From JBGMEA01 sp963674555 (GTDB lineage Bacteria > Bacillota > Clostridia > Eubacteriales > Anaerofustaceae): a stretch of 64,000 nt of DNA. The position numbers were made by a program, and so were the translations under genes. Positions 33,166 through 41,891 of this stretch are shown here, in pieces. Under the pieces are notes generated by a model that saw only the letters and a list, made by a program, of their open reading frames with translations, was not told the origin of the DNA and did not search any database. The DNA lies in the NCBI GenBank assembly GCA_963674555.1, contig OY771429.1:1612001-1676000 (forward strand), written 5' to 3'. Position 1 is the first letter of the stretch; each line of letters opens with the position of its first letter.

Positions 33166-33537
33166 ATGGGCAAATATATAGTCAACAAAACGGCAACGGG
33201 GTACACGTTTCATTTGAAAGCCGATAACGGCGAAACGATCACTACATCGGAAGTGTACGAGACCGAGACGACTGCGAATAACGGGATCATAAGCGTTCGG
33301 ATAAATGCGCCGATAGCGGGGGTAGAAGATCAGACGATAAAGGATTATGAAATACTCAAAAATCCGAAGTTTGTGATCTATAAAGATATAGCGGGAGAAT
33401 TCAGATTTCGCTTACAGGCTCGTAACGGAGAGATCATCGCTGTTTCCGAGGGATATACCACAAAAGAGGGTTGTAAGAACGGGATCGAGAGCGTTCGTAA
33501 AAATTCGGTCGGAAACATCCTCGAGCATTCTTTTTGA
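33166..33537 (+). CDS. DUF1508 (YegP-like) protein, copy 1
   Basis: This 123-residue protein consists of two DUF1508 repeats, each starting with an aromatic strand (YTFHLKADNGETITTSEVY; FRFRLQARNGEIIAVSEGY) and followed by a helix ending in NGIxSVRxNA/S. This is the YegP-like fold of unknown function. It is soluble and cytoplasmic. Ribosome site AAGGAG. A paralogue with the same layout lies 262 bp downstream. Confidence 0.92.
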   Translation: MGKYIVNKTATGYTFHLKADNGETITTSEVYETETTANNGIISVRINAPIAGVEDQTIKDYEILKNPKFVIYKDIAGEFRFRLQARNGEIIAVSEGYTTKEGCKNGIESVRKNSVGNILEHSF

Positions 33538-33573
33538 TATAACTAAACAAGTACAAGTCGAAGAAAACGCAAA

Positions 33574-33603
33574 AACCGCAGGCATTGTCTGCGGTTCTTT
33601 TTC
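33574..33603 (+). terminator. Terminator after DUF1508 copy 1
   Basis: AACCGCAG-GCATTGT-CTGCGGTT followed by CTTTTTC. The terminator after copy 2 has the same stem. Confidence 0.85.
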
Positions 33604-33799
33604 AATCAAGATCATGTTTTTATTCTATTTCACTGTATATGAAATATCATGTCCAGGTATTATGGCACGGGTTTGATGATAAGTGTATCGTTTGTGTAAA
33701 AAATCAAAAATTAATACTGTACAGACTTGATGAAATTCAAAATAAGGTATATGATATTTATAAAGACAAAACAGAATTCATATTAAAGGAGTATCACCT

Positions 33800-34171
33800 A
33801 TGGGTAAGTATGTGATCAACAAGACAGCTAAAGGATTTACATTTCATCTGAAAGCCGACAACGGCGAAACCATTGCGACATCGGAAGTTTATACAACACT
33901 GGCATCTGCGAAAAATGGTATTGAAAGCGTAAGGACCAACGCGCCGATCGCGGGTTTGGAAGATCAAACCGTTAAAGATGTTGAAAGCGCGAAGAATCCG
34001 AAATTCGAGATCTACAACGACAAAGCAGGCGAATTCAGATTTCGCTTGAAAGCGGCAAACGGTCAAAACATTGCGGCTTCGGAAGGCTATAAAGCAAAAG
34101 CAAGTTGCAAAAACGGGATCGAAAGCGTACGCAAAAACGCCGTATCGATGGACGTTGAGAGCGCTGAATAA
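33800..34171 (+). CDS. DUF1508 (YegP-like) protein, copy 2
   Basis: This 123-residue protein has two repeats (FTFHLKADNGETIATSEVY; FRFRLKAANGQNIAASEGY), with helices ending NGIESVRTNA and NGIESVRKNA. Ribosome site AAGGAG. Copies 1 and 2 share most residues and both have the same terminator stem, which indicates duplication of the whole transcription unit. The function is unknown. Confidence 0.92.
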   Translation: MGKYVINKTAKGFTFHLKADNGETIATSEVYTTLASAKNGIESVRTNAPIAGLEDQTVKDVESAKNPKFEIYNDKAGEFRFRLKAANGQNIAASEGYKAKASCKNGIESVRKNAVSMDVESAE

Positions 34172-34198
34172 TCATTCGTTCCGAAATAAATAACCAAA

Positions 34199-34226
34199 GA
34201 ACCGCAGGCATTGCCTGCGGTTTTAA
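34199..34226. terminator. Terminator after DUF1508 copy 2
   Basis: AACCGCAGGCA-TTGCCTGCGGTTTT hairpin, near-identical to the one after copy 1. Confidence 0.85.
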
Positions 34227-34241
34227 AGTCTGCAATAAGAT

Positions 34242-34841
34242 TTATTTTTCCAGCCCTTTCGGTTCGTGTCCTTTGAATATTTTAAATTGATACACGATGC
34301 CAAAGAGTGCAAGCACAGCGATCGCGGAGTATATATACCACGGGAATGTGCCGACCTCAGAGGTCAGAGCGTTCATAAGTGATTCGACGGATTCTTTTAT
34401 GAAAATGCTGTAAATACCCAATGTCAGCAGCGCACCCCCGAACAGGGAAGTGGACAGGATCAAATAAGGTTTAATAAACATGCGCGCGATAATACCGCCT
34501 ACGATCGCACCGATAACATAAACTGCTATCAATACCCATAGTTGCGGCTCGGCAACTACCATCCTTAATACATAACCGGCAGCGACTGCGCCAATCAATG
34601 CGCCCGATACGGTAAACGCAAACTTAAACAATGTATAAGCGATCAATCCGAGGATGATACCAAAGCCGATCATCAACCAGAATTGCAAGGATTCCGAATC
34701 CGTGAACTGTCCCAACATGCCGCCGAAAGCGTAACCGAACGTGAAACCGATGAGTCCGAGCCATACCCGATAAGTCTTAAACCCCCAAAGTATCAAGATG
34801 ATACCGAGCGCTATTGCCGCGGCAATTACAATATAATTCAT
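34242..34841 (-). CDS. DUF4203/TMEM198-like membrane protein
   Basis: This 199-residue protein has about six or seven hydrophobic segments, Gly-rich (GFTFGYAFGGMLGQF; ALIGAVAAGYVLR; GAIVGGIIARMF; SLFGGALLTLGIY), which match the DUF4203 pattern. It is an integral membrane protein of unknown role. Its transcript carries a structured leader with a terminator (next entry), which suggests control by a small ligand or ion. Confidence 0.85.
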   Translation of the reverse strand: MNYIVIAAAIALGIILILWGFKTYRVWLGLIGFTFGYAFGGMLGQFTDSESLQFWLMIGFGIILGLIAYTLFKFAFTVSGALIGAVAAGYVLRMVVAEPQLWVLIAVYVIGAIVGGIIARMFIKPYLILSTSLFGGALLTLGIYSIFIKESVESLMNALTSEVGTFPWYIYSAIAVLALFGIVYQFKIFKGHEPKGLEK

Positions 34842-34868
34842 AAGAATTCTCCTTTCAAACTTAGCTAA

Positions 34869-34972
34869 CAGAAAAAGACTTCCGCGGACCTTATGATCGA
34901 AGGAAGCCTACCTATACCGCAAACGCGGCACCCTTCCCTGATACGGTCTCGTATGCGGGACACCTAACTCTG
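34869..34972 (-). promoter_or_regulatory. Riboswitch-like leader of DUF4203 gene
   Basis: Read on the minus strand, the leader begins with GTTAGGTG. Two hairpins follow (TCCC-ATACG..CGTAT-GGGA and CCGC-GTTT-GCGG). The last hairpin, AGGCTTCC/GGAAGTCT, is followed directly by TTTTTCT, an intrinsic terminator in the 5' untranslated region. A small alternative hairpin CCTT-CGATCAT-AAGG overlaps the terminator stem and could compete. The GTTAGGTG start recalls the first conserved box of M-box (ykoK) leaders, but the rest does not let me assign a class. Confidence 0.55.
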
Positions 34973-35039
34973 CACATCTATTATACACTCATTCATATCC
35001 TATTGAAAATATAGAGTTTCAAAAATCCGTATAAAATAA

Positions 35040-35066
35040 AAAAAGAGACCTTGCGGTCTCTTTTGA
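35040..35066 (-). terminator. Terminator of rpoD
   Basis: AAAAAAAGAGACC-TTGC-GGTCTCTTTT. On the minus strand the U-run follows the stem. Confidence 0.85.
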
Positions 35067-35068
35067 TC

Positions 35069-36232
35069 TTAAAGGAAATCTTTAAGTTTTTTGCTTCTCG
35101 TCGGATGACGCAATTTTCGCAGCGCTTTCGCTTCGATCTGTCGAATACGTTCACGCGTTACTTTGAATATCTCACCGACTTCTTCCAAGGTGCGCGGGCG
35201 TCCGTCCTGCAATCCGAAACGCAGGATCAATACTTTCGATTCGCGTTCGGTCAATGTGTCAAGCACGTCGAAAAGTTGTTCGCGAAGCAACATGAACGAT
35301 GCCATTTCTTCAGGCGCCAAAGCGTCTTCGTCCGGGATAAAGTCTCCCAGATGGCTGTCCTCTTCTTCTCCGATCGGTGTTTCAAGCGATACGGGGTCTT
35401 GCGCGATCTTTAAGATCTCTATAACGCGTTCTTCCGTCATTTCCATCTTGGCAGCAACCTCCGCAGTCGTCGGATCTCGTCCGAGTTCCTGTGTAAGTGA
35501 GCGCGTTGTTCGCATGATCTTGTTGATCGTCTCGACCATATGCACGGGTATGCGGATCGTTCTTGCCTGATCCGCGATCGCGCGTGTGATCGCTTGACGG
35601 ATCCACCATGTCGCGTATGTGCTGAATTTAAATCCTTTCGAGCAATCGAATTTTTCGACAGCTTTCAAAAGACCCAAATTACCTTCTTGTATCAGATCCA
35701 AGAAAGCCATTCCGCGTCCGACATATCGTTTCGCGATACTTACGACCAGTCGTAAATTTGCGTTTGATAATATCCTGCGCGCTTCTCGGTCTCCTTGTTC
35801 GATCCGTTCCGCCAAAGCAACTTCCTCTTCGGCGCTCAAAAGATCGACTTTTCCGATCTCTTTTAAGTACATGCGTACGGGATCGTTGATATTGATCCCT
35901 TCAAAACCGTTCTTGGTTTTTTTGACCGCCTTAGCGATCGCTTTCTTTTCTTCTTTTACATTGTCATCGTCGTCGTCATCCACATCGACCGAGTCATCCG
36001 GTATATCATCGTCATCGTCGTCATGTTCAAGCGATACGATAGATTCTTGACTCAAATAGGTGAGAACAGCGTCGTTATCTTCGTCCGAAATATCCACATC
36101 CCCCATCAACTCAACATACTCATCAAAACTCAATTGGCCGTCTTTTTTCGCTTTCTTTTTGATCTCAGCGATCTTGTCTACCAATTCTTTATTATCTACC
36201 AGTAATTCTTTGATTGGTGAAGTCTTAGCCAT
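35069..36232 (-). CDS. rpoD: RNA polymerase sigma factor RpoD (sigma-A)
   Basis: This 387-residue primary sigma factor starts MAKTSPIKELL after GGAGGTGA; an in-frame upstream ATG would skip that site. Region 1.1 (KELVDKIAEIKKKAKK) precedes an acidic stretch rich in Asp (about residues 80-100), which is unusually long. Regions 1.2-2.4 are clear (DPVRMYLKEIGKVDLLS; RGMAFLDLIQEGNLGLLKAVEKFD; FSTYATWWIRQAITRAI). Region 4.2 ends EVGEIFKVTRERIRQIEAKALRKLRHPTRS. It overlaps the dnaG stop by 8 bp, the standard dnaG-rpoD operon. Confidence 0.97.
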   Translation of the reverse strand: MAKTSPIKELLVDNKELVDKIAEIKKKAKKDGQLSFDEYVELMGDVDISDEDNDAVLTYLSQESIVSLEHDDDDDDIPDDSVDVDDDDDDNVKEEKKAIAKAVKKTKNGFEGININDPVRMYLKEIGKVDLLSAEEEVALAERIEQGDREARRILSNANLRLVVSIAKRYVGRGMAFLDLIQEGNLGLLKAVEKFDCSKGFKFSTYATWWIRQAITRAIADQARTIRIPVHMVETINKIMRTTRSLTQELGRDPTTAEVAAKMEMTEERVIEILKIAQDPVSLETPIGEEEDSHLGDFIPDEDALAPEEMASFMLLREQLFDVLDTLTERESKVLILRFGLQDGRPRTLEEVGEIFKVTRERIRQIEAKALRKLRHPTRSKKLKDFL

Positions 36233-38012
36233 TGGATTCACCTCCACGTCCAATCTCTTTTAATTTCTTTTGCAAGAAATCATATTCCTTCAACAGCAGT
36301 TTTACATCTTCCGTGCCGTCCGATCGTTCCGCATCCTTGATCCGTCTTTTTAACCGCTTTAGCTCGTTTTGGTATAATTCGATTCTTAGCTTTTGCAGGT
36401 ATTGTGCGACTTCTTCTTTGTTGATGTCGATCGTTTCGGCATTGATCCGTGCCACTGTTGGGGTAACCTTATTATTATACACGAAATCCTTAAAAATATC
36501 AATTCCTTTATCTTTTTGATAGAGCGATTCGATCTGCTTGAAAACATCCCGATAAGTCTCGTTCAAAAAGGAGGATTCGTTTCCGCCGGCTTTTGTGAAA
36601 AAGCCGTAATGCTCGGGCGTGTCCATAATGTATTTCAAAAGTCTGATCTGTATCAGATCCGCGCCGCGCAGTTTATCGGGGGTTTGATTTTCTTCAGTTT
36701 CTTCTTTATTTTTCTCGGATGTGTCATCCGGCTCTTGCTCATTGAAAATACGGTTTCTAATGACGTCTTTGTTCGTATATGTCATTTTTGCAAGCTTCTG
36801 GGCGTAATGATCCCACTTGATCTCGTCGTTCATCGACCGTACGATCTGTATCGCTTCGCTTAAGAAACGCGCTTCCTGTGCGATATCTTTCATATCATAT
36901 TGCTCGGCCAGTTCGTCTATCTTGAAATCCGTCGGATAAACGCCTTGTTTCACTTCTTCCAAGAAAGTGTCTTTACCGTATTTTTTGATGAAGCTGTCGG
37001 GGTCTTCTCCGTCTTTTAATAATAGTATCTTGGGTTCAAGCCCTTCTTGCTGCAAGATATCCGCGCCGCGTACCGCCGCCGCTCTGCCCGCTCTATCTCC
37101 GTCATAGCACAAAACAGTATTATTCGTATAGCGCAAGATCAATTTAGCGTGCGCTTTGTTTAATGCCGTACCGAGTGTGGCGCAAGCGTTCTTGACTCCT
37201 TTATCATATAAGGAGATAACATCCATATAGCCTTCGGATATGATCAGCGGATCCGTTGATAATTCTTTTTTTGCGCGGTTCAGGTTATATAGCATGCTGT
37301 GTTTATAAAACACGATGGTTTCTGGCGAGTTTAGGTATTTCGGTTCGCCTTTATCCAATATCCTGCCGCCGAATGCGACGATGTTATCCGAAAGATCCAT
37401 GATCGGAAACATGATCCTGTCACGAAAATAATCGTAAAAGCCGCGTTCGTTTTTTCGCACAAGGCTGCTTTCCAGCATTTCTTCTTCAGAATAGTCTTTG
37501 CTTTTCAAATAGTTATACAGTCCGCCGCGTTTCGGCGCGTAACCGATAGCGAACGTTTCGATCGTCTCTTTGGAGAGCCCTCTGTTATTGATATAAGCCT
37601 GCGCGGTTTTGTTCTTTTGGAACATCGCGTAATAATAACGCGCCGCGTCTCTGTTGATCTGGTGCATGCGCTTTTTGCGTTGGTAGAGTCCGTCGTCTTT
37701 CGCGTTCCACTCTTCGTATTCGATCGGTATGTTGGCTTGTGTCGCCAGATATTCGATCGCTTCTGGAAAAGAATATTTATAAACGTCCATCACGAATCCC
37801 ACGACGTTACCGCCCGCGCTGCAACCGAAGCAATAATATAATTGCTTTTCGGCGTTTACGGAAAAAGAAGGCGTCTTTTCGCTGTGGAAAGGGCAGATGC
37901 CAAAATAACGCGTCCCTTTTTTTGTAAGACGCGTATGTTGTGAGACCGTTTGAACGATGTCGGTGGCATCGAGCACTTTGTCGATGAATTCCTGCGAAAA
38001 TCTCCCCGCCAT
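36225..38012 (-). CDS. dnaG: DNA primase DnaG
   Basis: This 595-residue protein has an N-terminal zinc-binding domain with C40, H43, C61 and C64 (CPFHSEKTPSF ... YYCFGC). The catalytic core begins AIGYAPKRGGLYNYLK and the Toprim motifs are ISEGYMDVI and CYDGDRAGRAAA. The C-terminal helicase-binding part is shorter and ends in a coiled region (QNELKRLKRRIKDAER). It synthesises RNA primers at the replication fork. The operon order dgt-dnaG-rpoD is typical of Clostridia. Confidence 0.97.
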   Translation of the reverse strand: MAGRFSQEFIDKVLDATDIVQTVSQHTRLTKKGTRYFGICPFHSEKTPSFSVNAEKQLYYCFGCSAGGNVVGFVMDVYKYSFPEAIEYLATQANIPIEYEEWNAKDDGLYQRKKRMHQINRDAARYYYAMFQKNKTAQAYINNRGLSKETIETFAIGYAPKRGGLYNYLKSKDYSEEEMLESSLVRKNERGFYDYFRDRIMFPIMDLSDNIVAFGGRILDKGEPKYLNSPETIVFYKHSMLYNLNRAKKELSTDPLIISEGYMDVISLYDKGVKNACATLGTALNKAHAKLILRYTNNTVLCYDGDRAGRAAAVRGADILQQEGLEPKILLLKDGEDPDSFIKKYGKDTFLEEVKQGVYPTDFKIDELAEQYDMKDIAQEARFLSEAIQIVRSMNDEIKWDHYAQKLAKMTYTNKDVIRNRIFNEQEPDDTSEKNKEETEENQTPDKLRGADLIQIRLLKYIMDTPEHYGFFTKAGGNESSFLNETYRDVFKQIESLYQKDKGIDIFKDFVYNNKVTPTVARINAETIDINKEEVAQYLQKLRIELYQNELKRLKRRIKDAERSDGTEDVKLLLKEYDFLQKKLKEIGRGGESNG

Positions 38013-38035
38013 AGTTTCCCCGTTTCTTTATTATT

Positions 38036-39031
38036 TTATGTCCAAGAGGACGGAATGAACAATTCTTCAAATGTACGCACGGCGTATCGATCCGTCATGC
38101 CGGCGATGTAATCACATACACTGCGCGCCAATCCGTCTTTTTTGGCGCGTACGATGTATTCAAGCGGCATTTTATTCGGGTGTTCCATAAAGAACTCGTA
38201 TAGTTGTATCAGTATCACCCGTACTTTTTCTTCTTCGTGTTTGGCTTTCGATCCGATATAAATATGGTCGAATAAAAACGCCCGTAATTTCAATGTGGCT
38301 TCTTCGATCTCTTTGCTTTTTAAGATCGCGTTTTTCCCTTTGCTCTGCGTGATCACATCTTTGATCATTGTATTGATCCGCTTCGAGTGCGAATCTCCGA
38401 GTACTTCGATGCAGTCTTTCGGAAGGTCGGAATAACTTAATATCCCGCTTCGTACGGCATCGTCGATATCATGGTTGATATAAGCGATCTTATCCGAAGC
38501 GTACACGGCTCTGCCTTCCAAAGTCGAAGGTTCATATCCCGAACAATGGTTTAGGATCCCATCTTGCACTTCGTACGTCAAATTTAAACCCGTGCCGTTT
38601 TCCAGTTCACGCACAACACGCAAGCTTTGCAAATTATGCTCGAAAGGGAAGGGGCATATCTCATTCAGGACATCTTCGCCTGTATGTCCGAACGGCGTAT
38701 GTCCGAGGTCATGCCCGAGCGCGATGGCTTCGGTCAGCGGTTCGTTCAGTTCCAGCGCCACTGCTATCGTTCGCGCGATCTGCGATACTTCCAGTGTATG
38801 CGTAAGCCGCGTTCGGTAGTGGTCGCCTTCGGGCGCGATGAATACTTGGGTTTTATGTTTTAATCTTCGGAACGATTTACTGTGCAATATGCGGTCGCGG
38901 TCGCGTTCAAAACACGTGCGTATCTCACAAGGCTCTTCGTAGATCTCTCTGCCTTTGGATTCGCTCGCTTTTTGCGCGTACCGGCTCAATCGTTCCAGTT
39001 CTTTTTGTTCTTTTTCTTCTCTTATGTTCAT
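38036..39031 (-). CDS. dgt: Deoxyguanosinetriphosphate triphosphohydrolase-like protein
   Basis: This 331-residue HD-domain protein has RDRDRILHSKSFRRLKHKTQVFI, then THTLEVSQIARTIAVALELNEPLTEAIALGHDLGHTPFGHTGEDVL, with the H...HD metal-binding set. It hydrolyses dNTPs to nucleoside and triphosphate, affecting dNTP pools. It is the first gene of the dgt-dnaG-rpoD operon, 23 bp before dnaG. The C-terminus ends in SVCDYIAGMTDRYAVRTF, which is the family end. Confidence 0.94.
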   Translation of the reverse strand: MNIREEKEQKELERLSRYAQKASESKGREIYEEPCEIRTCFERDRDRILHSKSFRRLKHKTQVFIAPEGDHYRTRLTHTLEVSQIARTIAVALELNEPLTEAIALGHDLGHTPFGHTGEDVLNEICPFPFEHNLQSLRVVRELENGTGLNLTYEVQDGILNHCSGYEPSTLEGRAVYASDKIAYINHDIDDAVRSGILSYSDLPKDCIEVLGDSHSKRINTMIKDVITQSKGKNAILKSKEIEEATLKLRAFLFDHIYIGSKAKHEEEKVRVILIQLYEFFMEHPNKMPLEYIVRAKKDGLARSVCDYIAGMTDRYAVRTFEELFIPSSWT

Positions 39032-39139
39032 ATCTTTACCTATGCTTGTATTATATCATAGTTTTCGACGCGCTTTTGTAAATCCCTTTAATTTAATATG
39101 TAAAATCACACGCTTTTTGTAAACTTTAATTATTTATGC

Positions 39140-39187
39140 TTGACAAATAGAACACGCTCATTTATTATATAACTAACGTTCGTTAGT
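39140..39187 (+). promoter_or_regulatory. Promoter and TetR operator
   Basis: TTGACA (39140-39145), 17 bp, TATTAT (39163-39168). Immediately downstream is the perfect dyad ACTAACG-TT-CGTTAGT (39172-39187), typical of a TetR self-regulated site overlapping the start of transcription. Confidence 0.85.
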
Positions 39188-39217
39188 ATAGTTAGATAAA
39201 CGATCGAAGGAGCAACC

Positions 39218-39874
39218 GTGGACAGGGAAAAGTATTTTAAAGAACTCATCGAAAATGAAGATCAAACAAAGCAGAAGTTGTTTTACAGCGCTGTGTATTT
39301 GTTCTCGCAAAAAGGATACGCCAATGTAGGTATCCGTGAGCTATGCCGTTCGGTCGGTATCAAAGAGAGTTCGTTTTACAATCATTACGCGGGTAAAAAG
39401 GCATTGTTCTTATTTATTCTCGAAGCGTTTTCCGAAGTGATGGAGAAGACGGTCTTCACGGAAGCAGAGATCGAAGAAGCCGCAAAAGGCGATGTAAAAT
39501 CCTTTCTGATCGCTAATATGCAGAAGTTCAGTTCACATACGGACGATCCGCTTTTTCGCACAATGTTACAGATCGTTCTGATGGAATGTTACACTCATGA
39601 AGAAGCGTACGAGCTTGCGCAAAGACATATCTATCATCTGCGTAAAGATTACACCGAAGCGGTGCTTGAAAGAATGAAAGCAAGCGGGAAGATCATGGAT
39701 TGCGATGTTTCGATTATCACAGCGGAGTATTATTACACGCTTAAAGGTCTGCTTGACGAATATCTTTTGCGCGACGTGTGGGATGATGATCTTACGCCCG
39801 TCAATCAGAAGATTATAGCTCACATAGACTTCTTCGCGCGTATACTAACGAATGCGAAAGAAATTAAGAAATAA
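39218..39874 (+). CDS. TetR-family transcriptional regulator
   Basis: This 218-residue protein starts with GTG 39218 after GAAGGAG. The N-terminal helix-turn-helix reads KQKLFYSAVYLFSQKGYANVGIRELCRSVGIKESSFYNHYAGKKALFLFIL. The C-terminal ligand-binding region is helical. It probably represses its own operon through the dyad upstream. It is followed 11 bp later by a small membrane protein gene, the likely main target. Confidence 0.94.
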   Translation: MDREKYFKELIENEDQTKQKLFYSAVYLFSQKGYANVGIRELCRSVGIKESSFYNHYAGKKALFLFILEAFSEVMEKTVFTEAEIEEAAKGDVKSFLIANMQKFSSHTDDPLFRTMLQIVLMECYTHEEAYELAQRHIYHLRKDYTEAVLERMKASGKIMDCDVSIITAEYYYTLKGLLDEYLLRDVWDDDLTPVNQKIIAHIDFFARILTNAKEIKK

Positions 39875-39885
39875 GGAGGTGCGGT

Positions 39886-40254
39886 ATGACAGAAATGCAA
39901 AAAATAATAACCGTTGCCGTGCTTTTTATCATAGCGGTCGGTTCGGGTATCGTTCTGACCAAGCTCGGTAAGCCCTATCAAACAGGCATCTTTACGGTGC
40001 ATAAACTCGTAGCGCTGGGGATGGTGGTGCTGTCGATCATATTGATCAAAAAATTATTGCAAAGCGCGGACGCGGGAACAGTGCTTGTCCTGCTTATCAT
40101 CCTAGCGGCGGTCTCGATCCTTGCGCTCTTTGTAACGGGCGCGTTTATGAGCCTTGACAAAGGTCTGTACGGGTTGTTAAAGACTCTGCACGCTATAGCG
40201 CCGATCGCAAGTATTGCGTCGCTTGGGGTCGTGGTGTATATGTTGCTTAAATAA
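39886..40254 (+). CDS. Small membrane protein under TetR control
   Basis: This 122-residue protein has about four hydrophobic segments: IITVAVLFIIAVGSGIVL, LVALGMVVLSIILI, VLVLLIILAAVSILALFV and IASIASLGVVVYMLL. Histidines (VHKLVAL, LHAIAPI) sit at the edges of segments in a pattern seen in some cytochrome-like or quinone-linked small membrane proteins; this is suggestive only. Co-operonic with TetR and followed by a strong terminator. Confidence 0.8.
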   Translation: MTEMQKIITVAVLFIIAVGSGIVLTKLGKPYQTGIFTVHKLVALGMVVLSIILIKKLLQSADAGTVLVLLIILAAVSILALFVTGAFMSLDKGLYGLLKTLHAIAPIASIASLGVVVYMLLK

Positions 40255-40260
40255 TGCAGA

Positions 40261-40293
40261 AAAAAGCAAACCACATTGTGGTTTGCTTTTTTT
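40261..40293. terminator. Terminator between TetR operon and KAP gene
   Basis: AAAAAAGCAAACCAC-ATT-GTGGTTTGCTTTTTTT, symmetric and usable in both directions. Confidence 0.9.
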
Positions 40294-40327
40294 AAAATAA
40301 TCAACTTGTAACACGTAAAAAACGGTA

Positions 40328-41770
40328 TTATTTTAGCAAATTTAATATTCTGTCTGTAGCTTTGTATTTTTCTCGTGATACATCACGTATAGTAAGTCCT
40401 CCTCCAACATCTTGTGATGTTATGTTTTTCGAATTGAAGAGGAAGTTATAAAGTTTTAACAATACTTGTGCGGTTTGTTCATCTCGATAAGCAAAGCTTT
40501 CTTTTTGCGAATCAGGGATACGAATGCTCATTTGCTCATTTGCAAAAGTTAATAGTTTTCTATTATCCAGTAAATACTTTTTAAATTCTGCTTCGAGATT
40601 ACCAGAAATAAACTCAACATATGCAGATTGATTGATGCAGTATAGTCCAATTTGATATGGCAAAAATATTAAATTTAGCAATAACTCTTCTCTGTAACGC
40701 ATATTACGATTACTGAAGTAATTTTGCAAATAGTTCGTATAGGAGAAATATTTATTTATCTGTCGCATTGGCAAATCAAAGTAAGATATAAAATGTTCGA
40801 TTGAGATTTGGTGGAATTCTTGTTCGTAAGTTAGATTATCTTTTATTCCGCCATTTATTATATTTGCATATCCAAGTATGTTGATATTAGGTAAAGATAT
40901 CTTTAAATCAAAAAACTTATCTAAATATTCAATGGAATTGAAGTTGCTTCCATATTGTGCTGAAACTGTATGAGACAGTTGTAGAATATTTGTTGAAAAT
41001 ACGACCACAATTCGATCATTCGTTATGTAGTGTTTGATCCTCTCTAATAATTTTAATGCATATGAAGGTTGACATCGATCTAATTCGTCGATGAACAGGA
41101 TCAATTTATCACATCGCGCTTCAATAAGTTGATCAAATATCTCTGAAATGACCTCTTTGATTTTTTGTTTTTCGTGAAGAGATTGTAATAAATCTTTATC
41201 TATTTTTATATTTGTCCAATCTATTTGCCCCAAACTTAATAATTTTATGGCACTGGTAAGTACGCTAATTAAGGTTGTTGTTTTGTCGGAAATTGTTGTT
41301 GAAGCATTGATATCGCTATAATCAGATAATAATTGGAAAATTATTGATAGAAGTGGGTCGGTTTCATCGTCATGCTCCCATGCGTTAAAATAGATTGAAT
41401 TAATATTTTGGGATTGAACAGATTCTTTTATTTGACCGAATACACCTTGTTTTGAAGATGTTAATTCCTCAAGTTTGCTAATATCCGCTACTGTCAAATT
41501 ATTTGCACATGTGATCAATTTACTATCTTTTGGTTGGATTTTCGATTCAACTTTATCAAAATCATTAAAATAGTTAATAAGCAAATCAATTTGTTTGATA
41601 AAAATAGTTTTCCCGGAACCCCATGATCCGTCGATTGCAAGTATGGTATTTTGATTGCAGTGTGCGATAAGGTCGACAAAAGTTTTGATATATTGGTTTC
41701 GATCTATTGGGTCTTTTTCCAGTAATTCTAACAAAGTATTAGTATCCGGATTTTTTTCGTAAAGAATCAT
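40328..41770 (-). CDS. KAP-family P-loop NTPase
   Basis: This 480-residue protein has Walker A GSWGSGKT at residues 48-55 and Walker B LILFIDELDRCQPSYALKLLERIKHYI at about 222-248, the KAP NTPase signature. Unlike many family members it has no obvious membrane segments. The DNA is distinctly AT-richer than its surroundings, suggesting horizontal acquisition. KAP NTPases occur in anti-phage systems and mobile elements, sometimes alone. It stands as a single gene here. Exact function unknown. Confidence 0.9.
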   Translation of the reverse strand: MILYEKNPDTNTLLELLEKDPIDRNQYIKTFVDLIAHCNQNTILAIDGSWGSGKTIFIKQIDLLINYFNDFDKVESKIQPKDSKLITCANNLTVADISKLEELTSSKQGVFGQIKESVQSQNINSIYFNAWEHDDETDPLLSIIFQLLSDYSDINASTTISDKTTTLISVLTSAIKLLSLGQIDWTNIKIDKDLLQSLHEKQKIKEVISEIFDQLIEARCDKLILFIDELDRCQPSYALKLLERIKHYITNDRIVVVFSTNILQLSHTVSAQYGSNFNSIEYLDKFFDLKISLPNINILGYANIINGGIKDNLTYEQEFHQISIEHFISYFDLPMRQINKYFSYTNYLQNYFSNRNMRYREELLLNLIFLPYQIGLYCINQSAYVEFISGNLEAEFKKYLLDNRKLLTFANEQMSIRIPDSQKESFAYRDEQTAQVLLKLYNFLFNSKNITSQDVGGGLTIRDVSREKYKATDRILNLLK

Positions 41771-41856
41771 AACAATCCCCCTTAATTTTAGTTGAAAATT
41801 ATTAATTTAATTGTATCATATACGCTTATAAATAAACTATTTTATCGTATGGATAT

Positions 41857-41890
41857 AAAAAAAGCCTGAGTTCTCTCAGGCTTTTTTTTA
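41857..41890. terminator. Terminator downstream of yccF
   Basis: AAAAAAAGCCTGAG-TTCT-CTCAGGCTTTTTTTT, symmetric. Confidence 0.88.
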
Positions 41891-41891
41891 T

